Below are positions 19,548 to 28,211 of a stretch of 64,000 nucleotides of DNA, in pieces. The number at the start of each line of letters is the position of its first letter. Position 1 is the first letter of the stretch. The position numbers and the translations under genes were made by a program. This stretch comes from an uncultured Kiloniellales bacterium (lineage in GTDB: Bacteria > Pseudomonadota > Alphaproteobacteria > Kiloniellales > JAKSDN01): NCBI GenBank assembly GCA_947258885.1, contig CAMYKD010000023.1:1-64000 (forward strand). The letters run 5' to 3'. The notes beneath the pieces were generated by a model. That model did no database searches, had not been told where the DNA came from, and saw only the letters and a program-made list of their open reading frames with translations.

Positions 19548-21095
19548 TCAACGGGATGCCGCCCTGCGAGGAGGGACGCCGGGAGATTTCTCGATGCCGC
19601 ACGGCGGGTCGACGACCAGTTCGGGCGGCAAGGTGACCGTCACCGTCGTGCCAAGAGAGATCGCGCTTTCGATCCGCATTTCCCCGCCGTGCAACTCGAT
19701 CAAGGCCTTGGCGAGAGGAAGTCCCAAACCGGTGCCTTCGTGCTCCCGCGACAGGGGGTCTTCCACCTGACCGAAGGGCTCCAGCACGAGGTTCAGGTTG
19801 TGCTCGGCTATTCCGGCTCCCGTATCGCGCACCTGGAGCATCACGCCAACCGCCGCGCTCCAGCGCGCCGAAACAGTGATATGCCCGTCGACCGGCGTGA
19901 ACTTGACGGCGTTCGATAGAAGGTTGAGGAGAACCTGGCGGACCCGCCTCTTGTCGGCCATGAGATGCGGCAAATCCGGTTCCAAATCCTGGACGATCTC
20001 GGCCCGGGCCGAATTCGCCGGAATTTCGAGAAGCCCCAGCGATTCCGCGACCAAATCGGCCAGGGCGAAGGCCTCGAATTGGAGGGTCGCCTTGCCGGCG
20101 TCGATCCTCGACATATCCAGCAGGTTATTGATCAACCCCAGAAGGCGCTCGCCCGAGGAAACGATATGATCGGCGTAGTCCCGGTAGCGCGGATCGCCGA
20201 GCGGGCCGTGAATCTCACTGCCCATGATTTCGGAGAAACCGTTGATCACGTGTAACGGGCTGCGCAGTTCGTGGCTGATCACCGCGAGAAAGTCCGACTT
20301 GGCGCGGTTCGCCGCCTCCGCCGCCTCCTTGGCCGCTTGCAGCTCCGCGGTGTGTTGTTGCTCTTGCACCAGGAATTCGCCCAGGGCATCGACCGACTGG
20401 TCGAGATACCGCAGCTCGGTCGATGCGAAGGCCGGCAGGATAGTCCCCGCGTCGTGAGCGCCGTCTTCGAACGCGCGCAAGCGGCTCGAGATCCGACGGA
20501 TCGGCGCCACGGCCACCGCGTTTACGATGAGGTATGCAAAAGAGCCGAGCAGCCCGCAAATCGCAACGATGGCCAGCGCTATCAGGTAAGCGTGTTCATT
20601 GACCTTGTGGTCGGCGCTGGTGGTGTCCCATCCGGCGACGATGGTCCCGAATTTCTCGCCCGCAAAGACCACGTGTCTTGCGAATCGCAAGGTCCGGTGG
20701 CCATCATCGAAGAGTGTGGGCAAATGATCGTGGCCTCTCGGAGACGGCCGACTCCACGAAAACAGAACCTTGTCAGCCTCGTTGGCGATGCGCGCCGAAT
20801 TGAAATTGGGATCCTGCGCGATCAGCTGGCTCATGGTCGTTTCGAGCCGCGGCAGGTCTTCGCTGATGATGTCGTCGAGCGAGGCCGAGACCAGCAGCTC
20901 GAATTTCTTTTCGTGCTCCTCCGCCATGACGGAGATCAGATGGTTTCGCTCCATATGACGTACGACCATACTGGCGGCGACTGCCACGATGACGGCCACT
21001 ATCGCCAGCCCGGAAAAAAGCTGCGCGCCGAGCCTGAAGTGACGACGCGTGGGGGCTCGATCTTGATTGGATGGATTCGAACCGACTTCGCTCAT
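19548..21095 (-). CDS. Membrane sensor histidine kinase
   Basis: A 515-residue kinase when started at the ATG at 21095; an upstream TTG at 21134 would overlap the preceding gene by 17 bases and has a poorly spaced ribosome-binding site. Layout: transmembrane helix, about 130-residue periplasmic domain, second helix, HAMP-like linker (VAPIRRISSRLRAFEDG), short coiled coil, HisKA with the phospho-acceptor in LAVISHELRSPLHVINGFSE, and an ATPase domain with LLNLLSNAVKFTP, DTGAGI and GTGLGLPLAK. It presumably autophosphorylates in response to the PhnD-like protein encoded immediately upstream. No response regulator is nearby, so it is an orphan kinase. Confidence 0.9.
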   Translation of the reverse strand: MSEVGSNPSNQDRAPTRRHFRLGAQLFSGLAIVAVIVAVAASMVVRHMERNHLISVMAEEHEKKFELLVSASLDDIISEDLPRLETTMSQLIAQDPNFNSARIANEADKVLFSWSRPSPRGHDHLPTLFDDGHRTLRFARHVVFAGEKFGTIVAGWDTTSADHKVNEHAYLIALAIVAICGLLGSFAYLIVNAVAVAPIRRISSRLRAFEDGAHDAGTILPAFASTELRYLDQSVDALGEFLVQEQQHTAELQAAKEAAEAANRAKSDFLAVISHELRSPLHVINGFSEIMGSEIHGPLGDPRYRDYADHIVSSGERLLGLINNLLDMSRIDAGKATLQFEAFALADLVAESLGLLEIPANSARAEIVQDLEPDLPHLMADKRRVRQVLLNLLSNAVKFTPVDGHITVSARWSAAVGVMLQVRDTGAGIAEHNLNLVLEPFGQVEDPLSREHEGTGLGLPLAKALIELHGGEMRIESAISLGTTVTVTLPPELVVDPPCGIEKSPGVPPRRAASR

Positions 21096-21117
21096 CGCTC
21101 GATGGTCTGCTGGTGGT

Positions 21118-22071
21118 TTATTGGCCTGGCGCAAAGAAACGGGGATTCTCCTTTATGGCCTGGCGCGTGGCTCCGAAGTCGGAATCATCGCCGGCCAGGA
21201 AACCATCGAAACGAAGCGCCTGCAGCGCGGAACGATCGCTCAGGCCTAGAAGCGCTTGGCGCAGGGCCAGCTTGACGCGTGCTTTCAAACCCTGCCGCGC
21301 CACCCAGGGCTTGGTCGCCGTCGCGTAGGTGGCGATGGCGCGGATGGGCACCCCCTGCTTGACCAACTTCGCGAAGACCGTTTCCTCGACGGCGCCCGCG
21401 TCGAACAAGCCGGATCCCACGGCACGGCCCACCTTGTCGTGCCGCCCGAGGTATTCATATCGGGCGAGATCCTGGGCCAGGATGCCCGACTGAAAGAGGG
21501 TGAGCTGTGCCAGGTAGCGGCCCAGCGTGGACCGCGTGTTGCCGAAGGCGAAGCTCCGGCCCTCGAGCTGCCCGAGCGCGGTAATGTCACTGTCCTGCCT
21601 GACGCAGATAACCCCGCGAAAGGTCTTCGAACCCCGCTTGTTCTCCATGGCCAGGATTTCCAGACCCGGGTTCTGGTCTATCGCGGTGACGTAGGAGGCG
21701 GCCCCGAGCCGGGCAAAGTCGACCTTGCCGGAGACCACGAGGTCGACACCGGCCTCGTAGCTTCGGACCACTTGCATAGTGATCGCGACAGGTTCGCCGA
21801 GGATCGCGCTCATCTCCTTGGCGATGACGTCGAGAGAGGGGCGAATCTGCGCGACCATGGCCGAGGGCTTGTCCGAGCTATAAGCGCCAAACGTCAGCGC
21901 CAGCTTCGCCTGGGCCGGCACCGCGCCTAGGAGCAAGGCAAGGACACAGAAGAAAGCCCCGGCCACCTTGCGCGCGGACCACGGCGAGACCTGCAAGTTC
22001 GGAGCTGATCCGTACCGGCAAAAGGGTGGGTGCGAACGGCAAGGTCGGTCGACGTGGGCCTGCGACGTCAT
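21118..22071 (-). CDS. PhnD-like periplasmic phosphorus-compound-binding protein (copy B)
   Basis: A 317-residue binding protein with a long basic leader and a hydrophobic export segment around residues 34-55 ending VPAQA. Core motifs match copy A almost position for position: TFGAYSSDKPSAMVAQIRP, VDFARLGAASYVTA, FAFGNTRSTLGRYLAQLTL and RYEYLGRHDKVGRAVGSG. The histidine-kinase gene starts 22 bases after its stop codon, so the two are one transcriptional unit. No ABC permease or ATPase gene accompanies it. Pairing with the kinase suggests ligand-loaded binding protein docks on the periplasmic sensor domain, as in other binding-protein/kinase pairs; the ligand is not known. Confidence 0.8.
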   Translation of the reverse strand: MTSQAHVDRPCRSHPPFCRYGSAPNLQVSPWSARKVAGAFFCVLALLLGAVPAQAKLALTFGAYSSDKPSAMVAQIRPSLDVIAKEMSAILGEPVAITMQVVRSYEAGVDLVVSGKVDFARLGAASYVTAIDQNPGLEILAMENKRGSKTFRGVICVRQDSDITALGQLEGRSFAFGNTRSTLGRYLAQLTLFQSGILAQDLARYEYLGRHDKVGRAVGSGLFDAGAVEETVFAKLVKQGVPIRAIATYATATKPWVARQGLKARVKLALRQALLGLSDRSALQALRFDGFLAGDDSDFGATRQAIKENPRFFAPGQ

Positions 22072-22243
22072 GTCGAATCGGTCTCGAGGTTGAGAACTCC
22101 AGACCTTTACGACTAGTCGTTTTAGGTTAATTAATCACGAAGACCTTCAAGGATTTCTCGAGATTCGCGCAGACAGGATCGCATCCCCTCAGGCCCCGAG
22201 ACGTCCGGCTCCCGCGAAGCGGGGATACTCCGATCGGAGCCGA

Positions 22244-23101
22244 TCAAAGCCCGTAGCGGGACCAGTGGGCGCGCTCCTCGGCGGCGGCGAGCAGGCCGGC
22301 CGCCCAGTCCTGCGGCGCCGGCAGCGCGGAGCCGGCGGGCAGCCGGCGGCGCCACCAGGGCCGTGCGCCGTCGACCCGTTTCAAGCGCAATTTCTCGCCG
22401 TAGCGTTCGCGCAGCACGCCTCGCAGATCGCCGAGGCCATCGACCAGGCCGAGCTCGACCGCCTTGCGGCCGGTCCAGAACTCGCCGCTGAACAGCGCCT
22501 TGTCGCTGCCCTCGAGCCGTTCGCCCCGGCGCGCGCGGACCTGGGCCTTGAAGCTCTCGTGGATCTCTTTCTGCAGGGCCTTGAGACGTGTCACGTCCTT
22601 TGGGTCCTCCTCCTTGAAGGGATCCAGCATGGATTTCTTGTCGCCGGCGGTATGCACCCGTCGTTCCACCCCGAAACGCTGCAGCAGCTCGGAAAAGCCG
22701 AAGCCGGCGGAAATCACTCCGATCGAGCCGACGATCGAGTTCTCGTCGGCATAGATCTCGTCGGCCGCGCAGGCCAGCCAGTAGCCGCCCGAGGCCGCCA
22801 CGTCCTCGGCGAAGGCGATCACGGGTACTTCCTTTTCCTCGGCGAGCGTGCGGATGCGCCGGCCGATCAGCGCCGCCTGCACCGGCGAGCCGCCCGGCGA
22901 ATTGATCGCCAGCGCCACGGCCTTGAGGCGCGGCTGTTTGAAGGCCCGCTCGATCTGGCCGGCCAGGCCGCTCAAGGTGAGGCCGGTACGCAGCGGACCG
23001 AGCGCGCCGATCACCCCGGACAGGCGAATCACCGCGACGACCGGCGGCGGCTCCCTGAAACGCCCGAGCGGCAATCGGCCAAGCAGCGAATAGAGGTCCA
23101 T
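22244..23101 (-). CDS. S49 family peptidase (SppA/SohB type)
   Basis: A 285-residue serine peptidase of the signal-peptide-peptidase A family. The nucleophile Ser lies in EDVAASGGYWLACAADEIYA near residues 104-123 and the general-base Lys in HTAGDKKSMLDPF near 165-177, giving the Ser-Lys dyad. The oxyanion segment LAINSPGGSPV lies near 64-74. A typical N-terminal membrane anchor is weak or absent. SppA-type enzymes cleave leftover signal peptides at the membrane. It is downstream of the methyltransferase/DUF2007 pair on the same strand with a 58-base gap. Confidence 0.88.
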   Translation of the reverse strand: MDLYSLLGRLPLGRFREPPPVVAVIRLSGVIGALGPLRTGLTLSGLAGQIERAFKQPRLKAVALAINSPGGSPVQAALIGRRIRTLAEEKEVPVIAFAEDVAASGGYWLACAADEIYADENSIVGSIGVISAGFGFSELLQRFGVERRVHTAGDKKSMLDPFKEEDPKDVTRLKALQKEIHESFKAQVRARRGERLEGSDKALFSGEFWTGRKAVELGLVDGLGDLRGVLRERYGEKLRLKRVDGARPWWRRRLPAGSALPAPQDWAAGLLAAAEERAHWSRYGL

Positions 23102-23159
23102 GGACAGCTAAATACGGCACCGACGGGGTCTTGCCAAGCGACTCACCCCCGGACCCGGG

Positions 23160-23930
23160 TCACAGAGCCAAGGCCGCGGCGTCCCGCAGAACGGCCTCGG
23201 CCGCCGCCGTGAAGCGGCCGTCGTCCTCGTGCAGTACCAACCCGGGAGCCAGGGTGAGCGGCCCCGCCACCGCCTTGCGGGCGGCGACCAGGACACGCTT
23301 GGCCGGCTTGCCGGCGGCGGGCCAGAGCGGCAGGATCCGGATCGCGCCAGCCCGGCCCCGCAGGCAGGACAACACTTCGTCGAGACGGTCCGCGCGATGG
23401 ACCAGGGTCAGGCCGCCTTTGGGCTTGAGCAGGACGAGCGCCGTGTCGAGCCAGTCGGCCAGGCGCGCGTCGGCCTCGTGCGTGGACAGGGCCTGCGAGA
23501 GGCGGTCCGGCAGTCGGCTCGCACCCTCGGCCAGGTACGGGGGGTTCAACATCACCCGGCCGAAACCGCCGCCCGCCAGGGACGGCGGCGGCGCCAGGAC
23601 GTCGCCTTCGAGCACCTCGAAGCGGTCGGCCAAGCCGTTCAACGCGGAGTTGGCAGCCGCGAGCCGCGCCAAGGAGCTCTGGATTTCCAGGCCCGTGACC
23701 TCGACGCCGGGTACCCGCGCGAGCAGACAGAGCGCCGCCGCCCCGACGCCGCAGCCGAGCTCCAGCACACGCTCGCCGGCGCGCGCCGGCACGGCGGCGG
23801 CCAGCAAGACCGGGTCGATCGCCGCGCGGTAGCCGCGGGTCGGCTGGCTGAGCCGCACCCGCCCGCCCAGCAGGGCGTCCTCGGAGATGTCCTGCGCGTC
23901 GCCTTCGGGGGGTGAGGTCGCTTCGGTCAC
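23160..23930 (-). CDS. tRNA1(Val) (adenine-N6)-methyltransferase-like protein
   Basis: A 256-residue SAM-dependent methyltransferase beginning at GTG. A longer frame upstream is an out-of-register extension over the preceding gene. SAM motif I is VLELGCGVGAAALCLL and the catalytic NPPY motif is in VMLNPPYLAEGA, as in N6-adenine methyltransferases of the TrmN6 (YfiC) branch. RGYRAAIDPVLLAAAVPA before motif I is the family's N-terminal signature. The GTG overlaps the preceding TGA in a GTGA junction, so translation is coupled to the DUF2007 gene. The tRNA substrate is inferred from family. Confidence 0.85.
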   Translation of the reverse strand: MTEATSPPEGDAQDISEDALLGGRVRLSQPTRGYRAAIDPVLLAAAVPARAGERVLELGCGVGAAALCLLARVPGVEVTGLEIQSSLARLAAANSALNGLADRFEVLEGDVLAPPPSLAGGGFGRVMLNPPYLAEGASRLPDRLSQALSTHEADARLADWLDTALVLLKPKGGLTLVHRADRLDEVLSCLRGRAGAIRILPLWPAAGKPAKRVLVAARKAVAGPLTLAPGLVLHEDDGRFTAAAEAVLRDAAALAL

Positions 23931-24148
23931 AGTTCCCGCTCCTCCCCCGCGGCGATCAGCACGCCCTTGGCCCTCTGGTGGTCGTCGTCGCCCACCATCA
24001 GGCGGCGTGGTATGGCCCCGGCCGAACCTTCGAGCACCGAGGTGTTGTTGTCGAGCACCAGGGTCGTGATCCCGGCATCGGACAGCAGGGCCCTGAGCCA
24101 GGACAGCTTGACCACGTCGTTCGTACGCAGAAGTTCCTTCATGGACAC
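23927..24148 (-). CDS. DUF2007 domain protein
   Basis: A 73-residue protein consisting of one DUF2007 domain. LLRTNDVVKLSWLRALLSDA and the following VLDNNTSVLEGSAGAIPRRL are the expected helix and loop, then LMVGDDDHQRAKGVL. Family members are small soluble proteins proposed to be signal-transducing (PII-like fold), without firm function. It is the first gene of the DUF2007-methyltransferase-S49 run and divergent from the prenyl synthase gene, an arrangement common in alphaproteobacteria. Confidence 0.85.
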   Translation of the reverse strand: MSMKELLRTNDVVKLSWLRALLSDAGITTLVLDNNTSVLEGSAGAIPRRLMVGDDDHQRAKGVLIAAGEEREL

Positions 24149-24289
24149 TCTCTCGCGGCGGTCGGCTCATCTCGCAGCGGGCTTGACCGGCCCGACATTG
24201 ATCCTATGCTGGCATGAAACTACGTCCTTTGGCCCGTCGGAAGTATATAGTGGCCATGGGGTACGAGGGCAAAATGAGGGGGAAGGTCC

Positions 24290-25312
24290 TTGGCACTGGT
24301 CGCCGGTGTTGAACAGCAGCAGGCCGCGCCGCCGCGCAGCGGCCTCGGCGGCCTTGCGGACTTGGCCGGCAAGGATCTCGAAGCGGTCAACGCGATCATC
24401 CTTGAGCACATGCAGTCCGAGGTTGATCTGATCCCGCAGCTGGCAGGCCACATCATCGCCGCCGGCGGCAAGCGCCTGCGGCCGATGCTGACCCTGGCCT
24501 CCGCCCGCCTGTGCAACTACCGGGGCCGGCGGCACCTGCCGCTCGCCGCCTGCGTCGAGTTCATCCATACCGCCACCCTGCTGCACGACGACGTGGTCGA
24601 CGAGAGCGACCTGAGGCGCGGCCTGGCGACGGCCAACGCGCTTTGGGGCAACAAGTCGAGCGTCCTGGTCGGCGATTTCCTGTTCAGCCGGGCGTTCCAG
24701 CTGATGGTGTCGGACGGCTCGCTCGAGGTGCTGCGCATCCTCTCCGACGCCTCGGCGGTCATCGCCGAGGGCGAGGTGCTCCAGCTCATGACGTCGAACG
24801 ACACCGAGACCACGGAGGACAGCTACCTACGGGTCATCAGCGCCAAGACCGCCGCCTTGTTCGCCGCGGCCTGCCGCATCGGCGCTGTGGTGGCCGAGCG
24901 CCCGGACGCCGAGGAGCTGGCGCTGGACCGCTACGGCCGCTGCTTTGGCATCGCCTTCCAGCTGGTCGACGACGTGCTCGACTACTCGGCGCGCCAGGCC
25001 GAACTCGGCAAGGCGATCGGCGACGACTTCCGCGAGGGTAAGATCACCCTGCCCGTGGTCCTGGCCTTCGCGCGCGGCAACGAGGCCGAGCGCCGCTTCT
25101 GGCGCCGCTGCCTGGAGGACCTGGAGCAGGAAGCGCCGGACCTGGACCGGGCCCTCGACCTGATGGCCCGCCACAAAGCGCTCGAGGACGCCATGGCCCG
25201 GGCCAAGCTCTACGGCGCCCAGGCGCGCACGGCGCTCCATGCTTTCGCCGACTCGCCGGCGCGGCGCGCGCTGACCGAAGTGGTGGATTTCTGCGTCGAC
25301 CGCGCCTACTGA
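24290..25312 (+). CDS. ispB: Polyprenyl diphosphate synthase (octaprenyl type)
   Basis: A 340-residue trans-prenyltransferase that elongates farnesyl diphosphate with isopentenyl diphosphate to make the quinone side chain. The first Asp-rich motif is LLHDDVVDESDLRRG (near residues 96-110), the second is FQLVDDVLDYS (near 223-233), and GGKRLRPML precedes the first. The start is TTG with GGAAGG five bases upstream; a nearby ATG at 24274 is out of frame. Chain length cannot be read with certainty, so the ubiquinone-side-chain role is inferred. The MAPEG remnant follows 22 bases downstream. Confidence 0.92.
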   Translation: MALVAGVEQQQAAPPRSGLGGLADLAGKDLEAVNAIILEHMQSEVDLIPQLAGHIIAAGGKRLRPMLTLASARLCNYRGRRHLPLAACVEFIHTATLLHDDVVDESDLRRGLATANALWGNKSSVLVGDFLFSRAFQLMVSDGSLEVLRILSDASAVIAEGEVLQLMTSNDTETTEDSYLRVISAKTAALFAAACRIGAVVAERPDAEELALDRYGRCFGIAFQLVDDVLDYSARQAELGKAIGDDFREGKITLPVVLAFARGNEAERRFWRRCLEDLEQEAPDLDRALDLMARHKALEDAMARAKLYGAQARTALHAFADSPARRALTEVVDFCVDRAY

Positions 25313-25334
25313 GCACTGCTAGACCTCCCCGCCA

Positions 25335-25881
25335 ATGCCGATTACCGCAATCTACGCCGCGATCATCGCGGTCCTGATCGTGGTGCTGGCGGCGCGCATC
25401 GTGCCCCTGCGCCGAAGCCGGCGCGTGGGCCTGGGCGATGGCGGCGACAAGGACCTGATACCAAAGGTCACTGATAATGACACATTTCATGGGAGCGGAT
25501 CGGGTCGCCCGGGTAGGCGCGGTGCGCAGCGCGATGCGCGCATCGGGCAAGCGCCGCAACGCCCCCGGCGCCCCGATACGCCGGTGAAATGCGTCATTAT
25601 CAGTGACCTTTGGTATGAGGCGCGCCGTCCGCACCCACGCCAACCTGGTCGAGTACGCGCCCATGGCGCTGATCGTGATGGCCGCCTGCGAGCTCAACGG
25701 CGGGCCGTCGTGGCTGCTGCACGGGCTCGGCGTGGCTCTGGTCGCCGGACGCCTGCTGCACGCGCTGGGCCTGTCGCGCTCGAGCGGCATCTCCTTCGGG
25801 CGCACCGCGGGCACGGCGCTGACTTGGTCCGTCCTGCTCGCCGGCGCCTTCGCCGCGGTGGTCCTGGCGTTGGCCGGGTGA
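25335..25881 (+). pseudogene. MAPEG family membrane protein gene split by an inserted element
   Basis: The upstream part encodes MPITAIYAAIIAVLIVVLAA and then ARIVPLRRSRRVGLGDGGDKDL, the first helix and loop of a MAPEG protein. The downstream part (from about 25619) encodes RRAVRTHANLVEYAPMALIV and two more helices to the stop at 25881. Removing the 160 bases from 25458 to 25617 joins the halves in frame as GDKDL-RRAVRTHANLVEY, the normal family sequence. The insertion shifts the frame and so destroys the gene. MAPEG proteins are small four-helix membrane enzymes of glutathione/eicosanoid-type chemistry; the bacterial role here is unknown. Confidence 0.85.
25459..25615. mobile_element. 157-bp non-autonomous inverted-repeat element (MITE)
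   Basis: The ends are TACCAAAGGTCACTGATAAT and its reverse complement; the inverted repeats continue to about 31 bases with one mismatch (A versus G in GACACATTTCA/GACGCATTTCA). The 95-base interior is very GC-rich and has no open frame. TGA flanks both ends (25456-25458 and 25616-25618), which fits a 3-bp target duplication. It disrupts a MAPEG gene cleanly. Size, ends and lack of coding capacity are those of a MITE moved by a transposase supplied elsewhere; an IS5-superfamily parent with TNA targets is one possibility. Confidence 0.85.
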
Positions 25882-25884
25882 GAT

Positions 25885-27918
25885 TCAGTTCCCGAACAGC
25901 TTCTTCAGCGCCTTCTTCGGGTCCGGCACGGCGGTCCCGCTGCCTTCCTCCGGCGGCTTGGTCAGGCCCTTGAGCGTTTCCTTGGCGCCCTCGAGGGCCT
26001 TGGCCGGGTCCTTCGCCACGCCGCCGACCAGCCCGGCCAGATCCGGGCGGTATTTCAGGTCGTGCCACGGCCCCTTGACGGTGACTGGAACCATCAGGCC
26101 CTTGGCCTCGTCCTCGGCCCCCTGGCCTTTCAGCGAACCCACGACCTTGGGTTCGACCCGGTAGTCGACCGTCCGCTTCGGCAGGTCCGAGGTGCCGGCG
26201 CCGGCCAGCCGGATCAGCGGGTTGAGCAGCTTCAGGTCGCTATTGCGCAGGATTCCCTTGTCGATCCGGAACGTGCCGGAAAGCTCGGCGAAGTCGGTCT
26301 TCTGGGTATCGCCCGTACCGCCGGGGACGAAGGCCGATTTGACGTTGCGTACCATGGCCGCCAGGTTGACGCCCTTGATGGCGCCGTCGACGAACTTGAC
26401 GGCGCCCTCGCCGTTCAGCGCCTCGACCATGGCGCGTTCGCTGCCGCCCCTGGTCGAGACCGCGATCTCGAGCTGGCCGGTGCCGGAGAGCCGGTCGAAC
26501 TGGGCGGCGTCGGTCAGCAGCGGCTCGGCCGAGATGCCCGCCATGGTGAAGGACTGCTTGACCGCCGGCACCTTGCCGCGGCCGTCGACGGTGACCTTGC
26601 CCTTGCCCTTACCGTCGTAGAGGTTGAGTTCCGCGAGGTCGGCGACCAGCAGGCCGTCCTTGAGCGAGACCGCGAGCGCGCTGCGCCCGACCTTCACGTC
26701 CTGGACCCGGATGCCGCCGACGGTCAGGTCGAAATCGACATCGGCCGCCTTCAGGCCGCTCAGGTCGATCGGCTCGTCGCTCCAGTCGCCCGGGCCGGCC
26801 GTCTCCCGCGCGGCCTTCTCGGCCTTCTTGGCCTTCTTGGCCTCTTTGCCCTCTGGCGGCGGAGGCAGGTAGGGGTTCAGGTCCAGCAGGTCGACATCGA
26901 GGCGGCCCTTGACGCGCGGCTTGGCGCCGCCGACATCGACCGTCACCCCGCCCTTTGCCGTCATGTCGTCGAGCCCGATCTCGGCGCCCGTAAAGGCGAT
27001 CTTCTGGCCCGTTCCCCTGACTTGGCCGGCGATCTCGAGCGGCCCGAGGCCGGTTCCCGCGGCTTCGATCGGATTGCCGGTCCAGGCCGCCAGATCGCGG
27101 ATCGAGGGCACGTCGAGGGCGGCCTTACCGTCCAGCGACACCGCTTCGGCCAGCGTGACCCGGCCCGCGAAGGACAGGTCGATCGCCTTGGACTCGACGG
27201 CCAACTCGACCGGCGTCGCCTCGCCCGCCAAGAGCCGGCGCGGATTGTCGCCCTCGGCCGTGAGCGTCACCTGCTCGCCGTTCCACACCAGCGACCCCTC
27301 GGCGGCGAAGGGGCTGGCGAGATCCGGCAGCGATACGGTCATATTGATCGCCGAGACCTCCATGGCCTGGCCGGAGCGGGCGTCGCGGTAGGTGACTAGG
27401 CCGTTCTCCAGGCGCACGTCGCCGAGGCTGAGCTCCGCCAGCCCGGATCCCTTGCGGTCCTTGCCCTCGGCTTTGCTGGTCTCGGTCTCGGTCTCGGCCT
27501 TGGCCTCGGCCTCGGCCTTGGCGGCGGGGGCGCCGTCGAGCTGCCAGTTGGGCCGCCCCCGCTTGTCGATCTCCAGGTGGATCACCGGCTCAACCAGCAC
27601 GAAGCTGTCGACCTTCACATCGAGCGCCAGCAGCGGCAGGATCTGAAGCCGCAAGACAAGCTCCTTCAGCGTGGCCATGTCCGCCTCGCTGGCGCCCGGC
27701 GCGTTGGCGAAGGCGACATCCTCGGCCCGAAGCTCGAAGCGCGGCAGCAGCGACAGGCCGAGCTCGCCGCCGATCGTCAGCTCGCGGCCCGTGGCATCCC
27801 GCGTGCGCTCGACGATCTGTTCCTTGTAGACATCGACCGGGATGAAGAATGGCGCCGCCGCCAGGACCACGACCACCAGCAGCACAACGGCAATGACGCC
27901 GATCAGCAGCTTCTTCAT
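25885..27918 (-). CDS. AsmA family protein
   Basis: A 677-residue protein anchored by one N-terminal helix (about residues 4-26), with a long periplasmic beta-rich body. The opening VDVYKEQIVERTRDATGREL and the following LTIGGELGLSLLPRFELRAE are AsmA hallmarks, and the C-terminal part (LSGTGQLEIAVSTRG; FRIDKGILRNSDLKL) is the conserved AsmA_2 region. A Lys/Glu/Ala-rich low-complexity stretch near residues 130-155 and another near 350-370 are linkers. AsmA-like proteins form bridges for lipid transport between inner and outer membranes. It converges with the MAPEG remnant, only three bases separating the stop codons. Confidence 0.88.
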   Translation of the reverse strand: MKKLLIGVIAVVLLVVVVLAAAPFFIPVDVYKEQIVERTRDATGRELTIGGELGLSLLPRFELRAEDVAFANAPGASEADMATLKELVLRLQILPLLALDVKVDSFVLVEPVIHLEIDKRGRPNWQLDGAPAAKAEAEAKAETETETSKAEGKDRKGSGLAELSLGDVRLENGLVTYRDARSGQAMEVSAINMTVSLPDLASPFAAEGSLVWNGEQVTLTAEGDNPRRLLAGEATPVELAVESKAIDLSFAGRVTLAEAVSLDGKAALDVPSIRDLAAWTGNPIEAAGTGLGPLEIAGQVRGTGQKIAFTGAEIGLDDMTAKGGVTVDVGGAKPRVKGRLDVDLLDLNPYLPPPPEGKEAKKAKKAEKAARETAGPGDWSDEPIDLSGLKAADVDFDLTVGGIRVQDVKVGRSALAVSLKDGLLVADLAELNLYDGKGKGKVTVDGRGKVPAVKQSFTMAGISAEPLLTDAAQFDRLSGTGQLEIAVSTRGGSERAMVEALNGEGAVKFVDGAIKGVNLAAMVRNVKSAFVPGGTGDTQKTDFAELSGTFRIDKGILRNSDLKLLNPLIRLAGAGTSDLPKRTVDYRVEPKVVGSLKGQGAEDEAKGLMVPVTVKGPWHDLKYRPDLAGLVGGVAKDPAKALEGAKETLKGLTKPPEEGSGTAVPDPKKALKKLFGN

Positions 27919-27940
27919 GGGCTCGTCCTTTCCTCAATGA

Positions 27941-27971
27941 TACCAAAGGTCACCGATAACGACCTTTGGTA
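27941..27971. mobile_element. 31-bp remnant of the inverted-repeat element
   Basis: TACCAAAGGTCACCGATAAC starts this remnant, differing from the left end of the 25.5-kb element at two positions, and it ends with GACCTTTGGTA, the complement of its own start. The interior is missing, leaving a small perfect hairpin 22 bases upstream of the AsmA start codon. It looks like an internally deleted or decayed copy; no intact target duplication is evident. Confidence 0.7.
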
Positions 27972-28211
27972 ATGGGCACCGCCTGCCACCGCCCCCTCGA
28001 AGCGGGTCATTGGTTGGGTCTCCCATCGCCAACACGGTTTCCGGCGGTCTTCAAGCCGTCGAGCCACAGCCATCGAGCCATGGCCCTCGAACCGCTGGCC
28101 TGTTCCCGCACACCGCGGCTTCATTCGCACCGCTCGAAAGAGCGCCGCCGGGTCGCGACGAGATTTCCGGCCGGGGACGCCTCGAGACCGGCGTCCCCGG
28201 CCGTCCAAACC

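Noticed and set aside
17680..22071. PhnD-like proteins as parts of an ABC uptake system
   Set aside because: No ABC permease or ATPase gene is in the window, and both genes adjoin sensor genes instead.
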